Shown here: one piece after another, positions 1-9,731 of the stretch
Layout: the number at the start of each line of letters is the position of its first letter
Position numbering within the stretch: position 1 is the stretch's first letter
Assembly: GCA_003427395.1 (NCBI GenBank)
Contig: BFEA01000099.1
Span: 899,548 to 934,723 of the forward strand
Reading direction: 5' to 3'
Length of the DNA stretch: 35,176 nucleotides
Source of the DNA: Chara braunii
Lineage: Eukaryota > Streptophyta > Charophyceae > Charales > Characeae
Made by a program: the position numbers and the translations under genes
The notes under the pieces: model-generated
The model's database searches: none
What the model was told of the DNA's origin: nothing
The model's input: only the letters and a program-made list of their open reading frames with translations

Positions 1-348
1 AAAAAAAAAAAAAAAAAAAAGGGGAAAGTGTGCTACAACCGCCCTTTCAAACTCGGGGCCTGATGTTACTGCCTTCTGATGTTATGACTGCCTTTTCGAA
101 CTACGGCCATTTTTTCGTTGCCCATTATTGTTTTTTTTGCCCTTTCGAACTTCGTTTGTGACACAAACGTACTTGCCCCCTTCATTTATCGGGTGTTTCC
201 TCCATATTAGGTGCTATCAATTTCATTACGACTATTTTTAACATGCGTGGCCCAGGAATGACCATGCATACATTACCTCTATGTGTTTGGTCTGTGCTAA
301 TTACAGCTTTTCTGCTTTTATTGTCACTTCCAGTATTAGCAGCAAACG
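1..348. other. No gene seen; starts in poly(A)
   Basis: The window opens with a run of about 20 A and then unremarkable AT-balanced sequence. No reading frame longer than about 60 codons and no repeat shared with the rest of the window was found. The poly(A) start suggests a contig broken at a retroposon tail. Confidence 0.5.
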
Positions 349-448
349 CCCCCACCAGTGTTAGTGGTGCTGATAAGAGCAGACACCACTAGCACCTAGG
401 AAGCGGCTCCATCTATTGGTGGAGAGCATCACCTGCTGGAAACCCCTG
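349..448 (-). repeat. Repeat A copy (minus orientation)
   Basis: Read on the minus strand it carries the family core: TTTCCAGCAGGTG, then CACCAATAGATGGAGCC, then GGTGCTAGTGGTGTCTGC and TCTTATCAGCACC. It forms an inverted pair with the copy at 728-878. The 5' GGGACGCTGGACCC block is degraded here. The element has no coding capacity and I do not know a named family for it. Confidence 0.8.
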
Positions 449-727
449 GAGACAGCTTCCCTGCATAACACGAATATAGTAAAATCTCGGGGCATTGATT
501 GCTTCCCCAGTAAGGAAGGATTATCCCCGCTGTGTGCTGAATCAAACTCTGCCCTACTCGACTCCTCAATTATCGACTACAATCTTCTGCACAGTGAGGA
601 GTAGGGGAGATACAAATAAGGCAAAGAGATTAATACCAGGGCAAGCTAGTTTAGTAGTTTATCGATAGTTACGATGAGCTTCCCCCCACGATCCTAAGTA
701 GCCACTAACCACACAAGTGGGGAAAGC

Positions 728-878
728 TCGGTTTCCAGCAGGTGTTGCTCCCCACCAATAGATGGAGCCTCCCCAATGGTGCTAGATGTGTCTTCTCTTA
801 TCAGCACACCTAGCATCCGATCGGGCTGTTCTCCCAAAAAAAAAAGAAAAAGAAAAAAAAAAAAGAAAAAAAAAAAAA
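728..878 (+). repeat. Repeat A copy with A-rich tail
   Basis: About 110 bp of repeat A followed by an A-rich tail with scattered G (836-878). Order of blocks: TTTCCAGCAGGTG, CACCAATAGATGGAGCC, GGTGCTAGATGTGTC, TCTTATCAGCACACC, GATCGGGCTGTTCTCCC, tail. The same block order and tail recur at 30568-30720, which argues for a short retroposon unit rather than chance similarity. I could not find a target-site duplication. Confidence 0.75.
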
Positions 879-904
879 GGGGAAGGCTCTGTTGCAGAAA
901 ATTC

Positions 905-1320
905 ATGACAAAGCGCAATACCCACGTGTCAGTAGAGGCATCAATCACATACGCAGCCCTGGTGCCTAACACCACTGCACTTCCTGCCTTGCCATGTGGT
1001 GGAAACCTATGTTTATAGCAAGAGGGTATGTGTCCACCAGAGAACCTGATGAATCGAAAATGCGCTTGAGTGAGAAAAGTTGAAAAAGGTCAAATCGCAA
1101 TACCCACGTGGCAGGGCTCAAAACAATCACACAAACAGCTCCGGTGCCGATCCTCCCGACACTACCTGCCCTGCCACGTGGCCAAAAGCACGCTCGAGTA
1201 GGGAAAATTGAAAAAAGCCTAAAAAGGTCAAATCACAATACCCACGTGGCAGGGGTCAAATCAATCACAGAAACAGCCCCGGTGCTGATCCTCACGGCAC
1301 TACCTGCCCTGCCACGTGAC
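905..1320. repeat. Three ~100-bp units with G-box inverted arms
   Basis: Three direct units start near 917, 1098 and 1236, each with CAATACCCACGTG at the left and CCTGCC(T/C)TGCCA(C/T)GTG at the right. In units 2 and 3 the arms are perfect inverted repeats: CCACGTGGCAGGG (1104-1116) with CCCTGCCACGTGG (1169-1181), and a 12-bp pair at 1243-1254 and 1307-1318. The arms contain the palindrome CACGTG, the core of plant G-box sites. Unit 1 is decayed. Short frames across the array look incidental. Confidence 0.8.
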
Positions 1321-1569
1321 CAGACCTGTGATTATAGAAACGTAAAAATAGTAAAATTCGCCAATTCCGCGTGACAAATTGCTGTTGAAACACATGAGCA
1401 AACCTTACCCACCCTGTAGCCACATGGCCAGAATCAGATGCGGTAGAGCTTGCCTATCACATGCAACCCTATCCCATCTGGCAATCTGGCATTCACTATC
1501 CTACCCCTTCGCGCCACCGTCCAACTCCTTGTTCCCCCACACCCCCTCCCAGTTTACCAATCAATCCAT

Positions 1570-2415
1570 TCAACCGATCCACTCGGCCCTCCCCCCAATC
1601 AACACCGGAAGAGCGAAAGAAGGAAAGCAAGATGGGAGGGAGGAGGGGGGGGGGGGAAGGGAATGCCCAGTCGCACTTGTCACAGCATCAATGTTATTGT
1701 TGTTGTTGTTGTTGTTTTTGTTGTTGTCATTATCCCTGGCAGTATCATTGTTGTTATTGGTGATGTTGTAGTTGCTATCGCTCCCGGGCCCGCACGAGCT
1801 CAGGATCCCTCCTTCCATACCATTGTCGTGCGCAGTGCTATTGTTGTTGGTGCAGTTGTTGTTGTTGATATTGGTGTCATGTGCAGATGCCAGCGTCTTA
1901 ATCGCAGGCTCTATCGGTATAATTGATGTCGCTAATGTTATCGTCGTGAGCCCCATAGATGTTGATGTAATCATCGCCACATCAGTAGTTGTCGTTGTTG
2001 TAATCGTTGTTGCAGCCGTCGCAGTCTGTCGCGGACACTTATCATCATAGTCGACGAGCCCCTCCTGTGCACGCTATTCCAACGCAGTTCGCAGGACATG
2101 AGCCTCGTCAAAAAGCACATAATATCTCTCCATCAAGATATCCACCTGCCCCCAGTTAATGAAAGTGTCCAAACGCGGGTCTGGCCCCTCCTCAGCTTCC
2201 CAGATGATTTCCATAATGGACTAAGTCATGTCCTTCACCCATTGCTCCATTCCCGAGGCCGCTCCCCCATCGACCTCTGGCCAAGCCTTGGCTGTTGTGA
2301 ATAAGGCATCCACCAAATCCTGCATTCGACATCGACCCGCCTCCAGGAACGAAATCCACTGATCAACTTCATATTGTAGATTAGTGCTTGTCGTCGTCAT
2401 CCCTAGCAACAACAT
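1570..2415 (-). pseudogene. Asn/Thr-rich unknown protein, decayed copy
   Basis: One minus-strand frame runs from ATG at 2415 (or 2400) to 1570, broken only by TAG at 2223-2221 and another TAG near 2079. The N-terminal ~70 residues align with the plus-strand protein at 29150: here QWISFLEAG then QDLVDAL, there EWLLTIEEG then QEVVDIL; here WVKDMT*SIMEIIWE, there WLEDMMQSMLEVIWE; here TFINWGQ, there DFVDWHQ. The start ATGs also align if 2400 is used. The tail is Thr-rich and then Asn-rich, encoded by AAC/ACA-type triplets (plus-strand TTG/TGT run at 1695-1730), and ends in a Pro-rich stretch. I recognise no domain; function unknown. The first TAG sits where the other copy has CAG. Confidence 0.6.
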
Positions 2416-2748
2416 ATATCTCCACGTGCCCAGATGAGATGCCCCCTAAGTAGAAAACGCGGCGTCTAATTATCACCGTACATGCCCGTCGCCGACATAC
2501 CGTCTCCTGTTGTACCCTGTGAGAAGTGCACCATCGCCTGGTCAAAAGACCAAGCGGACGACAGGAAAGACCAGGGGCAGCTATGGCCACCGCCCACCAC
2601 GACCCCAGTCCACGAAGTGCAACCGGGCATCGCCTGCCGGTTCGTGGCGCAGGTTAGCGCTGGAGCGCTGGCGCGTTTCTTTGCTTCCCTAGTCTCTCCC
2701 CACCTAATTTTGTCTCTGTGGCCCCTACTCACAGACAAAAACAGTTGA
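2416..2748. repeat. Conserved flank upstream of the Asn-rich family
   Basis: The ~300 bp upstream of the minus-strand gene matches the ~300 bp upstream of the plus-strand copy (28900-29149) at the DNA level: shared blocks include AGCGCTAACCTGCGC, CGTGGACTGGG, CCAGGCGATGGTG and CAGGAGACGGTA. A frame on the strand opposite to the gene is also partly conserved between the copies (here DQAD, TTTPVHEV, RFVAQVSA; there DQAD, TTVPVHGV, RSVAQVSA). It could be a shared promoter, a divergent small gene, or simply part of a larger mobile unit. Confidence 0.55.
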
Positions 2749-2839
2749 TCATTTCTTTAAGCACCTGCATACCACTTAGTTTCAACCATTGAGCTCACTG
2801 GTGGCGGAAAAGGATCGGGGAAATCTGAGAGAGGTCACA

Positions 2840-3150
2840 ATGGGATGAAGTTGTCAATTCTAGTCCAATCATGAAAATGGAGGTGGTAGTCCCTTACAAA
2901 ATTTTCCTTATTCCCTCCCTTCCCCCCTTTCCGTTGCACATTGAATTCGCTATCAACCCCCCGTGTTCCCCCCCCAGCCAGTTGTTACATAAGGATTGGA
3001 TTTGCAGTTTGATTTCTGTTCTTGAGTGTATAAAGGCTATTTTTTCCTTATTTTTTTCCTATTGAACCATGAGGTCTACCTGAATCTGGTGTTTGATTGT
3101 CTCTATGACAGCCGGACCGTCAAGGCAAACTCCTTCCATCTCCCTAGTGC
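2840..3150 (-). pseudogene. 'CLDGP/NWLGGE' unknown family, decayed copy
   Basis: The minus-strand translation contains EGVCLDGPAVIETIKHQIQ and, about 47 residues later in a slightly shifted register, NNWLGG then EHGGLI. The copy at 30737-31090 has RGMACLDGPEFTESIKQQVQ and NWLGGEQGGTI at almost the same spacing (about 142 versus 145 bp). This copy has a stop after the MVQ segment and a G-run (2975-2985) that probably adds bases. No known domain recognised. It may be part of a retroelement gag-like protein, but that is only a guess from the surroundings. Confidence 0.5.
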
Positions 3151-3250
3151 ACCTTTTCCACCAAATCGCCCAAAAGATTGTTCTACTTCCCATAGCGAAC
3201 ATGTTTTCTTTCAAAATTGCTCGCTTGTCCCAACTGGCAGGTTTCACACA

Positions 3251-4253
3251 AGATTGGCTTCCAGTCTTGCGGCCAAGGGGTCGTTGCGCCTAATAGGCGC
3301 CACACTCTATCCACCATCTCCATAACCAAACTGACCAAGGGCACTGCAATCTCCCCTGGTGCAAATTATGTGTGACATCATACCCAACTGGGTGGAGACC
3401 AGAAACAATTGAACACATAAATGTCGATGCTAAACACCCCAACCTTCCATTCCACGGTCGATCGGGCATACACCAAGCACTTCAATCAGCATCACCAAGC
3501 TCGGTCGAAATCCTCTCCCAACTCTTGAGTTCCGTATCTGAAATCAGGGGACTGCGCCCCTGATAGGTTGATAATTCTGGTATGAAAGCGACGTCCAGAT
3601 CCCACCCGCTGACTGTCCCGACATCACTCTCCTACCCCTCCACAGTCAACCAGGATTATTGACCCCTGTCAGCCGGTACTGGCCCATGGTAGGAGCATGG
3701 TAGTGCCCCTCTGCACATGTCCCCCATAGCACCCTCGCGCCTTCCTCCCCCACACGCCGCCACCCCACCAACAAGTTCTAGCACAACGTCGCCTTCGTTG
3801 CAGCGACACCAATGCGATCCCCCATTGCCCAGACGCCGCCACCCTGGCGGCCCGCGTTAGTGCTGCGTTACCACAACGCTAACGTGGCCGCCCCTCTGTG
3901 ACCCTGAGGCAAAAGTTGTTCAGTTTATTTTTCTGCATAACATAGTTTTTTCTCAGATTTTCTTTATTTGTTTTTGTTTTGCTAGGACCTTCCTTGGTCC
4001 TTGCATGGCCGGGCAGTCCGGGGAAAATAGGGTGGCCCGGGCGGCCCGGGCTGCCCGGCTGGTAGCGTAGATTGATGCATTGTGGATGAACTGATGATGG
4101 ATGCTAGACTACATTCGCAGGCCAAATCAACTCTGTGTGCATGTCCTCTCTCTCTCTGCGTGTTTTCATTCAACTCTCTGGACATTTTGTTTTGTTTTGT
4201 TTTTTTATTGTGAGACTACTGCCTTCCTCCGAAAACAACTATGCATCATCTGA
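3251..4253. other. Gene-free stretch; two hairpins
   Basis: No gene or dispersed repeat I can support. Two clear hairpins are present: ATCAGGGG/CCCCTGAT with a 6-nt loop at 3543-3564, and GCCGGGCAG (4008-4016) with CTGCCCGGC (4051-4059), whose loop is also rich in GCCCGGGC palindromes. The sequence TGATAGGTTGATAATTC at 3561-3577 resembles the putative LTR start at 6467, so a small LTR remnant is possible. Confidence 0.4.
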
Positions 4254-5065
4254 GTGGCCAATCGCCGCCTTAGCACACCCGCCGTGATGGGTTCGAGGTG
4301 GTCGATGCGCACGCGACCGTGCCAAGGAAGAGGAGTGAGGGAGGTCAGCCATCGCCCGCTCTCGGATGAGCGCGCGATTGGACTAGGTTTGAGAGCAGGC
4401 GTTCGGGCAGAAGAGAAGGCGCGGCAGCCCCCTGAGTTAGTAGTCCCACCTGGCTATGGCCGCGGCCCCTGGCACGAATCCGGGAAGGCGTGGTGCTCAG
4501 CAAGGATAAGCGAAAAGGAGACTGATGAAGAGCAAGTGGTCACGGGGAAGAGGACACAGAGGAAGCCACGTGGCAAGCTAGACAGACAAGGCGAACGCTT
4601 AGCATAGCAGCCCGAGAAAAGGAAGGGAGACAGATAGGGCACAGTAGCTAAAAGAGGTGAGGGAGACAAACAAGGCGAACGGCAGCAGAAGGTGGCACGA
4701 GACAAGGCGAAGGTATAGCATAGCAGGGTAAGGAAGGAGGAGATAGATAAGGAGAAAACAGAGCAGAGGAGTCAAAGGAGGGGAGGGGAAAGACAAGGCG
4801 AATAGCAATAACTGGAGGAAGGAGGGGATAGACAAGGCGAATAGCAACAACTGGAGGAAGGAGGAGTCGTCGAGAGACCGGCGGGCCGCGGCTGGAGGCA
4901 AGGAAGGGAGTCCACAAGAAGCGACAGACGGCGAGAATATGCTCTGGTTTTTGTCCCCCTCTCCTTTGGGGCCCCGGGGATCTCCCCCGGTGAAGGAAGG
5001 GGAACAACCCCGGAGGTAAGAACTGACCCCTTCGCTTCCCTTCTCCCTCCTGAAACCCCCCCTTC
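4254..5065. repeat. GA-rich region with degenerate repeats
   Basis: Strongly purine-biased plus strand. The motif GACAAGGCGAA, exact or one base off, recurs near 4586, 4667, 4701, 4793 and 4831; the last two sit in near-identical 38-bp tandem units ending ACTGGAGGAAGGAGG. Open frames here (for example 4254-4607) have the low-complexity composition expected of this bias, and I do not call a gene. Confidence 0.6.
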
Positions 5066-6469
5066 TTGATTCCGATCCTAATCCAAGTAACTCAGGGTCT
5101 ATTGTTTGAACGAACAGATGTACATGATAGGTTGTGTATACCCAATAATGAAGAGATTAAGAGTATGATCTTGGGGGAATGTCATGATAAAGAAGGTCAT
5201 TTCGGGTGGAAGAAGACCTATGGGATGTTATTGCGTTCCTACACCTGGCCTCGAATGAAAGCAGACTGTATCGCATATGTGCAGGGTTGCCAAGTGTGCC
5301 AACGAAACAAAAGCACCACGCAATCGCCCCTCGGGCTACTTAAGCCCTTACCTATCCCTACCGGCCCTGGAGACTCTGGCTCTATAGATTTCATGGATAC
5401 TAAGGTCAAAAGCAGGAATGAGAAAACGCAAGTAATGGTCATAGTGGATAGATTCACTAAGTATGCTGTTTTTATAGCTTTACCTGCGGAAGCAAAGACT
5501 GAATTGGTAATTCGGGAATTCTTTAACCATTGGGTAAAAGACTTTGGACATCCCTTAACTATTGTGAGTGATAAAGATACCAGGTTCACGAGTGAACAAT
5601 GGCAGCAACCGATGAATGTTTATGGTTCTAAGTTGACTATGTGATGAGGCAAACATCCTGAGACTAATGGCCAGACTGAACAGATGAACAAGATTTTGCA
5701 GCAAACTTTACGCATGTACATCCGTCCCGATCAGATTGACTGGGATGAACACGTGCCTAAAGTTGCCAGTGCCTATAATAACTCTGTACATCTATCTACA
5801 TGTAAGACTCCTATGGAGTTACATCTGGGACGGCGTCCACGCAGACCCATTGATGGGTTGAACCCGGATCAAGTACATAAGCTTTCTATAGGGACTAGTG
5901 AATTTGCAGTCCAATATCAGAAAGACATTGAGAAAGTAAAAGAAAATATACTTAAATCACAACATCAAATGATTGAACAGACAAATAAACATAGGTGCCC
6001 GTCTCAATTTGCCGTAGGAGATTTAGTTTGGGTAAAATCTAAAGAGTTTGCTCTTGAAGAGACAATCTCTCAGAAGCTTCTACCCACCTACAGACGACCT
6101 TGGCAAGTTCTAGACGTAATTGGAGATGTGGATGGTCCTTCGTATGTCATTGAAATTCCTCCTCATCTACGTACATATCCAGTGTTCCATGTGTCCAAGC
6201 TCTTACCTTGTATAACGAATGAGCTCTTCCCAAGTTGCCGATCAGTGATACCTCCGAGTATGGATGAGAAGTATGACGTGGATAAAATTGTTGTAAAAAG
6301 TACTTACCACACAGGACGTAGAGGCAGACCACAACGACAATATAAGGTGAGGTTTGCATACTAGGATCCTAGTGAAGATCGCTGGTTTACAAGACAAGAG
6401 CTGTTAGATTCTGCACCTCATATTGTGTCTGCATACGAAAACAAAAAAGGGAGGAATTCATATCCTTGA
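5066..6469 (+). pseudogene. Ty3/gypsy integrase with chromodomain, broken
   Basis: 3' part of a pol polyprotein that would insert retrotransposon cDNA. From the frame start at 5066 the zinc-binding H40/H45-C75/C78 motif is visible, then the core: D108 in SIDFMD, D169 in VSDKDTRF, and E205 in NGQTEQMNK. The last two have exactly 35 residues between them (DD35E), counted through two in-frame TGA codons at 5642-5647, so the frame itself is intact. PVFHVSKL near 6180 and a C-terminal chromodomain-like segment (YDVDKI, YKVRFAY, EDRWFTRQELL) follow; TAG at 6362 cuts the chromodomain. No protease, RT or RNase H lies upstream, so the element is 5'-truncated. Three stops make it a pseudogene. Chromodomain Ty3 elements (chromoviruses) target heterochromatin in plants, fungi and vertebrates. 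Confidence 0.9.
6441..6456 (+). other. Candidate polypurine tract
   Basis: ACAAAAAAGGGAGGAA lies just past the chromodomain and about 10 bp before a possible LTR start (TGATAGG, 6467). This is where a Ty3-type plus-strand primer is expected. Evidence is positional only. Confidence 0.45.
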
Positions 6470-7790
6470 TAGGTTAATTATTCTCAGAGGACTTCGAATT
6501 TAGGCCGGCGAGAGTAAAAGGGCCTTTACCCGAAATAGGCCTCAGGCCTTGTCAAAGTAACGCAGCACAGACCTTGTAAAAGTAAAGCATTGTGAAAAGG
6601 TATCTCGCCAGGGCTCAGAAACGTGAAAGCAGGTCAAAGGTCAAGTTCTCTATCACATATAAAGCTAAGGCAAAGGGCATTGTCAAAAAACTTACTTGTT
6701 CACCAGGAGATGTGTATGTCATGTCTGTTCGGGTAAGAGTGTGTCTGTACGTGCAGGCAGTGTACCTGTTCGTGCAAAGTAAAGTGTCTGTTCAAGCAGT
6801 AAATGTNGTGTATGTCATGTCTGTTCGGGTAAGAGTGTGTCTGTACGTGCAGGCAGTGTACCTGTTCGTGCAAAGTAAAGTGTCTGTTCAAGCAGTAAAT
6901 GTGTCTGTTCGTTGAGAGTTGTGCCTGTCCGAAAGTAAAGTCAATAGGCACAGTCCCAGTTCTGGTTTAAGTCAAGGGGTCAGTCCAGATCCAGACTTTC
7001 AAGTCCAAATACAGGCCGAGAGGCCACAACAACAGTTGAACTTCATTGGGACTCTACTGGGACACATGCAATGCAGGGTCTGGGACAAGGGACAGGCTGA
7101 ATTGAGCCAATGCAGACCCAGCGAGGAGTGGCCAGCACTATAAAGAAAGCTGTCAGCCTCATTCCTAGCCAGATCTCCACTGGCTTGAATGAGTGGAAGT
7201 GCTGGTGCACTTGTGCGTTAGTCAGTAGGAGTAGCGCTGGAGGAAGGAAGATGCGCTAAGAGCGAAGAAGAAGACTGCGCGGGAAGGGATGCAGTCATAG
7301 CTGGCCAGCGAGTTAGTTAGTAGAGTAGAAGGGTTAGTACTTAGCTATGAGTAGTATCCAGAGTAGATCCTTGTGAGAACAGTGTGTGCATGCATCGTAG
7401 GAGGAAGAGATTGGGACGAAGAGTGTTCATTCAAGGTTCGGCTATGGAAGATACTTACCTGAGTTGGATGTGACCTGCAGAGGTGGCGCTGATGAGTAGT
7501 GACAACATTGATGACTTGGAGACTATCTGCAGGAGTAGTGCTGATTCACTGGAAGTCATAGGGATGAGTTGACAAGAGATTGGTGTTGCACTGATGAGCG
7601 CTGAACTCAGGGGAACTTTGAAACACTTTGTATTCATATTTCTGATAATATAAGCTGTGAAACTCGGTCCTCTTCTTCTCTACCTTTGTCTATGGTTGAG
7701 ACTATTGATCACTGCGTGTGAAGATGATGCATGACCTGTACACATGTGCGTGAGATGGTCCCCAGGACCCATGCAACTGGCTGTCAACAG
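6467..7790 (+). mobile_element. Putative 3' LTR of the gypsy element
   Basis: Non-coding region directly after the integrase. It begins TGATAGG after the polypurine tract and may end near TGTCAACA (7782-7789). A TATA-like ACTATAAAG sits at 7138-7146. No 5' LTR is in the window, so the ends and target duplication cannot be confirmed. It contains the suspicious N-split duplication at 6712-6902. Boundaries are tentative. Confidence 0.4.
6712..6902 (+). repeat. Exact 95-bp duplication split by one N
   Basis: 6712-6806 and 6808-6902 are identical over 95 bp and separated by a single N at 6807. An exact duplication meeting at an N is most easily read as two overlapping contig ends joined without merging. 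Its TG/GT-rich content (TGTCTGT, CAAAGTAAAG) would make merging hard. Confidence 0.9.
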
Positions 7791-8038
7791 ATTATTGTAT
7801 TTCCAAAACATATAAGTAAATAGTTACTGTGGATGAAAAAAGGTGGCGGTTGCAGTCTCCATGATGCGAGCTGGGACGGGAGTGATTCAGCCAGCTTGCC
7901 CCCGCTACCGTAGGCAAAGAATCACCCGGACATAGGGATCAGGGGGGACTAGACCTCTTTCCCGGTGTGCTGTGTTTGTGCTTGGAGAGCGTGGGCCTAG
8001 CACCAGTCAGGGGACCACCTTCTTCCCCCGAATACAAC

Positions 8039-8084
<46 letters not shown>

Positions 8085-8352
8085 CTCCAACGTAAGGTCA
8101 TTGATGCTGAATTTAAATAAACTGAATCAATACCCCAAATACAGCTATAGGGGTGAAGAAGGTAGAAGTACTGTGCTTTTGTTTCTAAGTCTTACTGGAC
8201 AGTAACTGCGCTATTCATCCTATTTCCTGAAAAATAAAAAGCATCCACCCTTTTGTCTGACTCTCACGTGGTCGCTGTTAACAGGTCAGTTTGAAGCACC
8301 TTTGGCTCCCCACTAATAAACAGCAAGCTGGCAGGTTAAGCCATCATCTCTG

Positions 8353-8384
<32 letters not shown>

Positions 8385-8509
8385 GCCCTGTGGCCCTGTG
8401 GGTATCATGAGACTACTCCCACCCCCCTCCAACTCAATATCGACGTAAGTGGAAAGGGCATCGAGTCATTCACCCGCCCCCCCCTAGGAGACTGATGATC
8501 TGGGTCTAG
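7791..8509. repeat. Gene-free stretch with two long poly(T) tracts
   Basis: Holds T45 at 8040-8084 and T31 at 8353-8383, which read as poly(A) tails of minus-strand retroposons whose bodies would lie downstream. I could not match the bodies to other repeats in the window. The frame 7972-8205 is an artefact of the T-run (poly-Phe). Confidence 0.5.
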
Positions 8510-9114
8510 GGGACTAGTGGTGCAGTAACTATTCTCTTAGGCCACATCAAGAGCAAAAATAGACTGGTCAAGACGAATCCGGATGAGACAAGGTGGTTTA
8601 AAGAAGAGGAAATCTTTCAAATTAGGGTGCTCAAGGAAGGAGAACAGTGGTGGGCGTACAGACCCGACACCTGGATTGCACATCTAGCCTTTGATCCGGC
8701 CTCTTGGGTCTGGACTACCCAGTTAGGCAAAGGCAAGACAGGAAAACAACAAATTTTTTCAATGTCAGTTAAAGGAGCCTACCGCTTGCTACGTCCAATG
8801 GTGAATCTGAAAGATGTGATAACGGACCATTGAATGAGACACCTAAATCTGGAAAGGAACGCGCTGCGACCTATCAAATGGTTTAGGCTCAGTAAATCAT
8901 TACCAGCCAAGATTGCATCCTTACAAAGGCAAGTGGAGCACCGTTGCCTGCCCACAAATGATTGGTTGATTGACCGTACATCTTGAGAACAAAAGGGTGT
9001 TGTGCCTGTGTTTGGGACGACAGATCGACTGATTACAATCCTCCCTTACTATTGGCGCGTTGGTGCTGCTGGATGAGATGTTTTGGCCCGCATTTTGGAG
9101 TTGAGCAGAATTGC
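8510..9114 (+). pseudogene. LINE ORF2 C-terminal fragment (zf-RVT)
   Basis: Remnant of a plant-type LINE ORF2: the domain behind reverse transcriptase. The frame through 8627 reads LLGHIKSKNR and ETRWFKEEEIFQIRV upstream of any start codon, then FSMSVKGAYRLL, the usual opening of the zf-RVT (RT zinc-binding) domain. A TGA at 8831-8833 interrupts; the same frame resumes with LRPIKWFRLSKSLPAKI and RCLPTNDWLIDR, again typical of the family. Beyond 8985 Cys-rich sequence (GCCACVWDD) appears in another frame, implying a frameshift. The TGA is one transition from Trp. It may belong to the same broad LINE group as the 14-25 kb element, whose matching region falls in the N gap. Confidence 0.8.
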
Positions 9115-9714
9115 ACGTGAGCCCACAGGTCGGTGACCCTGTTTTAGTCACGTCGTCGGCGTTCTGTTCACCGGTGGAAGGACTCGGATTGCAACAGTCA
9201 GTTTCACACGGTTTTGTCGTTGTTTGTTTTTCTAGTTAATTAGGTGTATAGCCTCTTCTTCTGGGCTTAGCTAGAGGGAAGGAGAAAACGAAAATTAGGA
9301 CGGTTTTGTTGACATGTTGTAACTTGGGTTACTTTTTGCCGCGTGCTCAATTGGAGATACATAATTAAGGTGCTGGCGGCAGTCGTCGAAATTTAGTGGA
9401 TACTAATTAGAGCCTAGGGATTGGTAATCTGATAGGGGGAAGGAAAGTTAGTTTGGTTTCAATTGGTTTTATATGCTGGTTTAGTTTAATTTAGACAGAT
9501 GGCTATGACGATTGTGGAGTAATTAGTGGATACTAATTAGAACATAGGGGAATAGTAATCCGCCAAAGAGGAAGAAAGATGGAAATAGAGATGGCACTTT
9601 TGTAGGGGAATCGTAATTGCTTTTGCCTACTTTGTATATTAGGGTTGGTAATCAGCGTATTAGGGTTGGTAATTAATCAGGGAATCGTAATTACATTTGG
9701 TTAATTAGCATATT
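9115..9714. repeat. AT-rich gene-free stretch with local repeats
   Basis: No gene. Short local duplications are visible: TTAGTGGATACTAATTAGA near 9393 and again near 9523, and TAGGGTTGGTAAT near 9640 and 9660. This is the DNA into which the SINE at 9732 inserted. Confidence 0.5.
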
Positions 9715-9731
9715 AGGATTAGTGAGTAATT
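9715..9731 (+). repeat. Target-site duplication, left (SINE 9732)
   Basis: AGGATTAGTGAGTAATT, identical over 17 bp to 10272-10288. Confidence 0.95.

Noticed and set aside
694-1018. Overlapping frames with poly-Lys or poly-Phe
   Set aside because: Read through the A-rich tail of a repeat A copy.
1379-1926. Plus-strand Leu/Val-rich frames looking like membrane proteins
   Set aside because: They are the complement of the AAC/ACA triplet tail of the minus-strand Asn-rich family; hydrophobicity follows from GTT/TTG repeats.
4254-4607. 117-codon plus-strand frame as a host gene
   Set aside because: Arg/Glu/Gly-rich composition follows the GA-rich DNA; no homology recognised and no start context or partner.
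7972-8205. Frame with poly-Phe
   Set aside because: Produced by the T45 tract at 8040-8084; no recognisable protein on either side.
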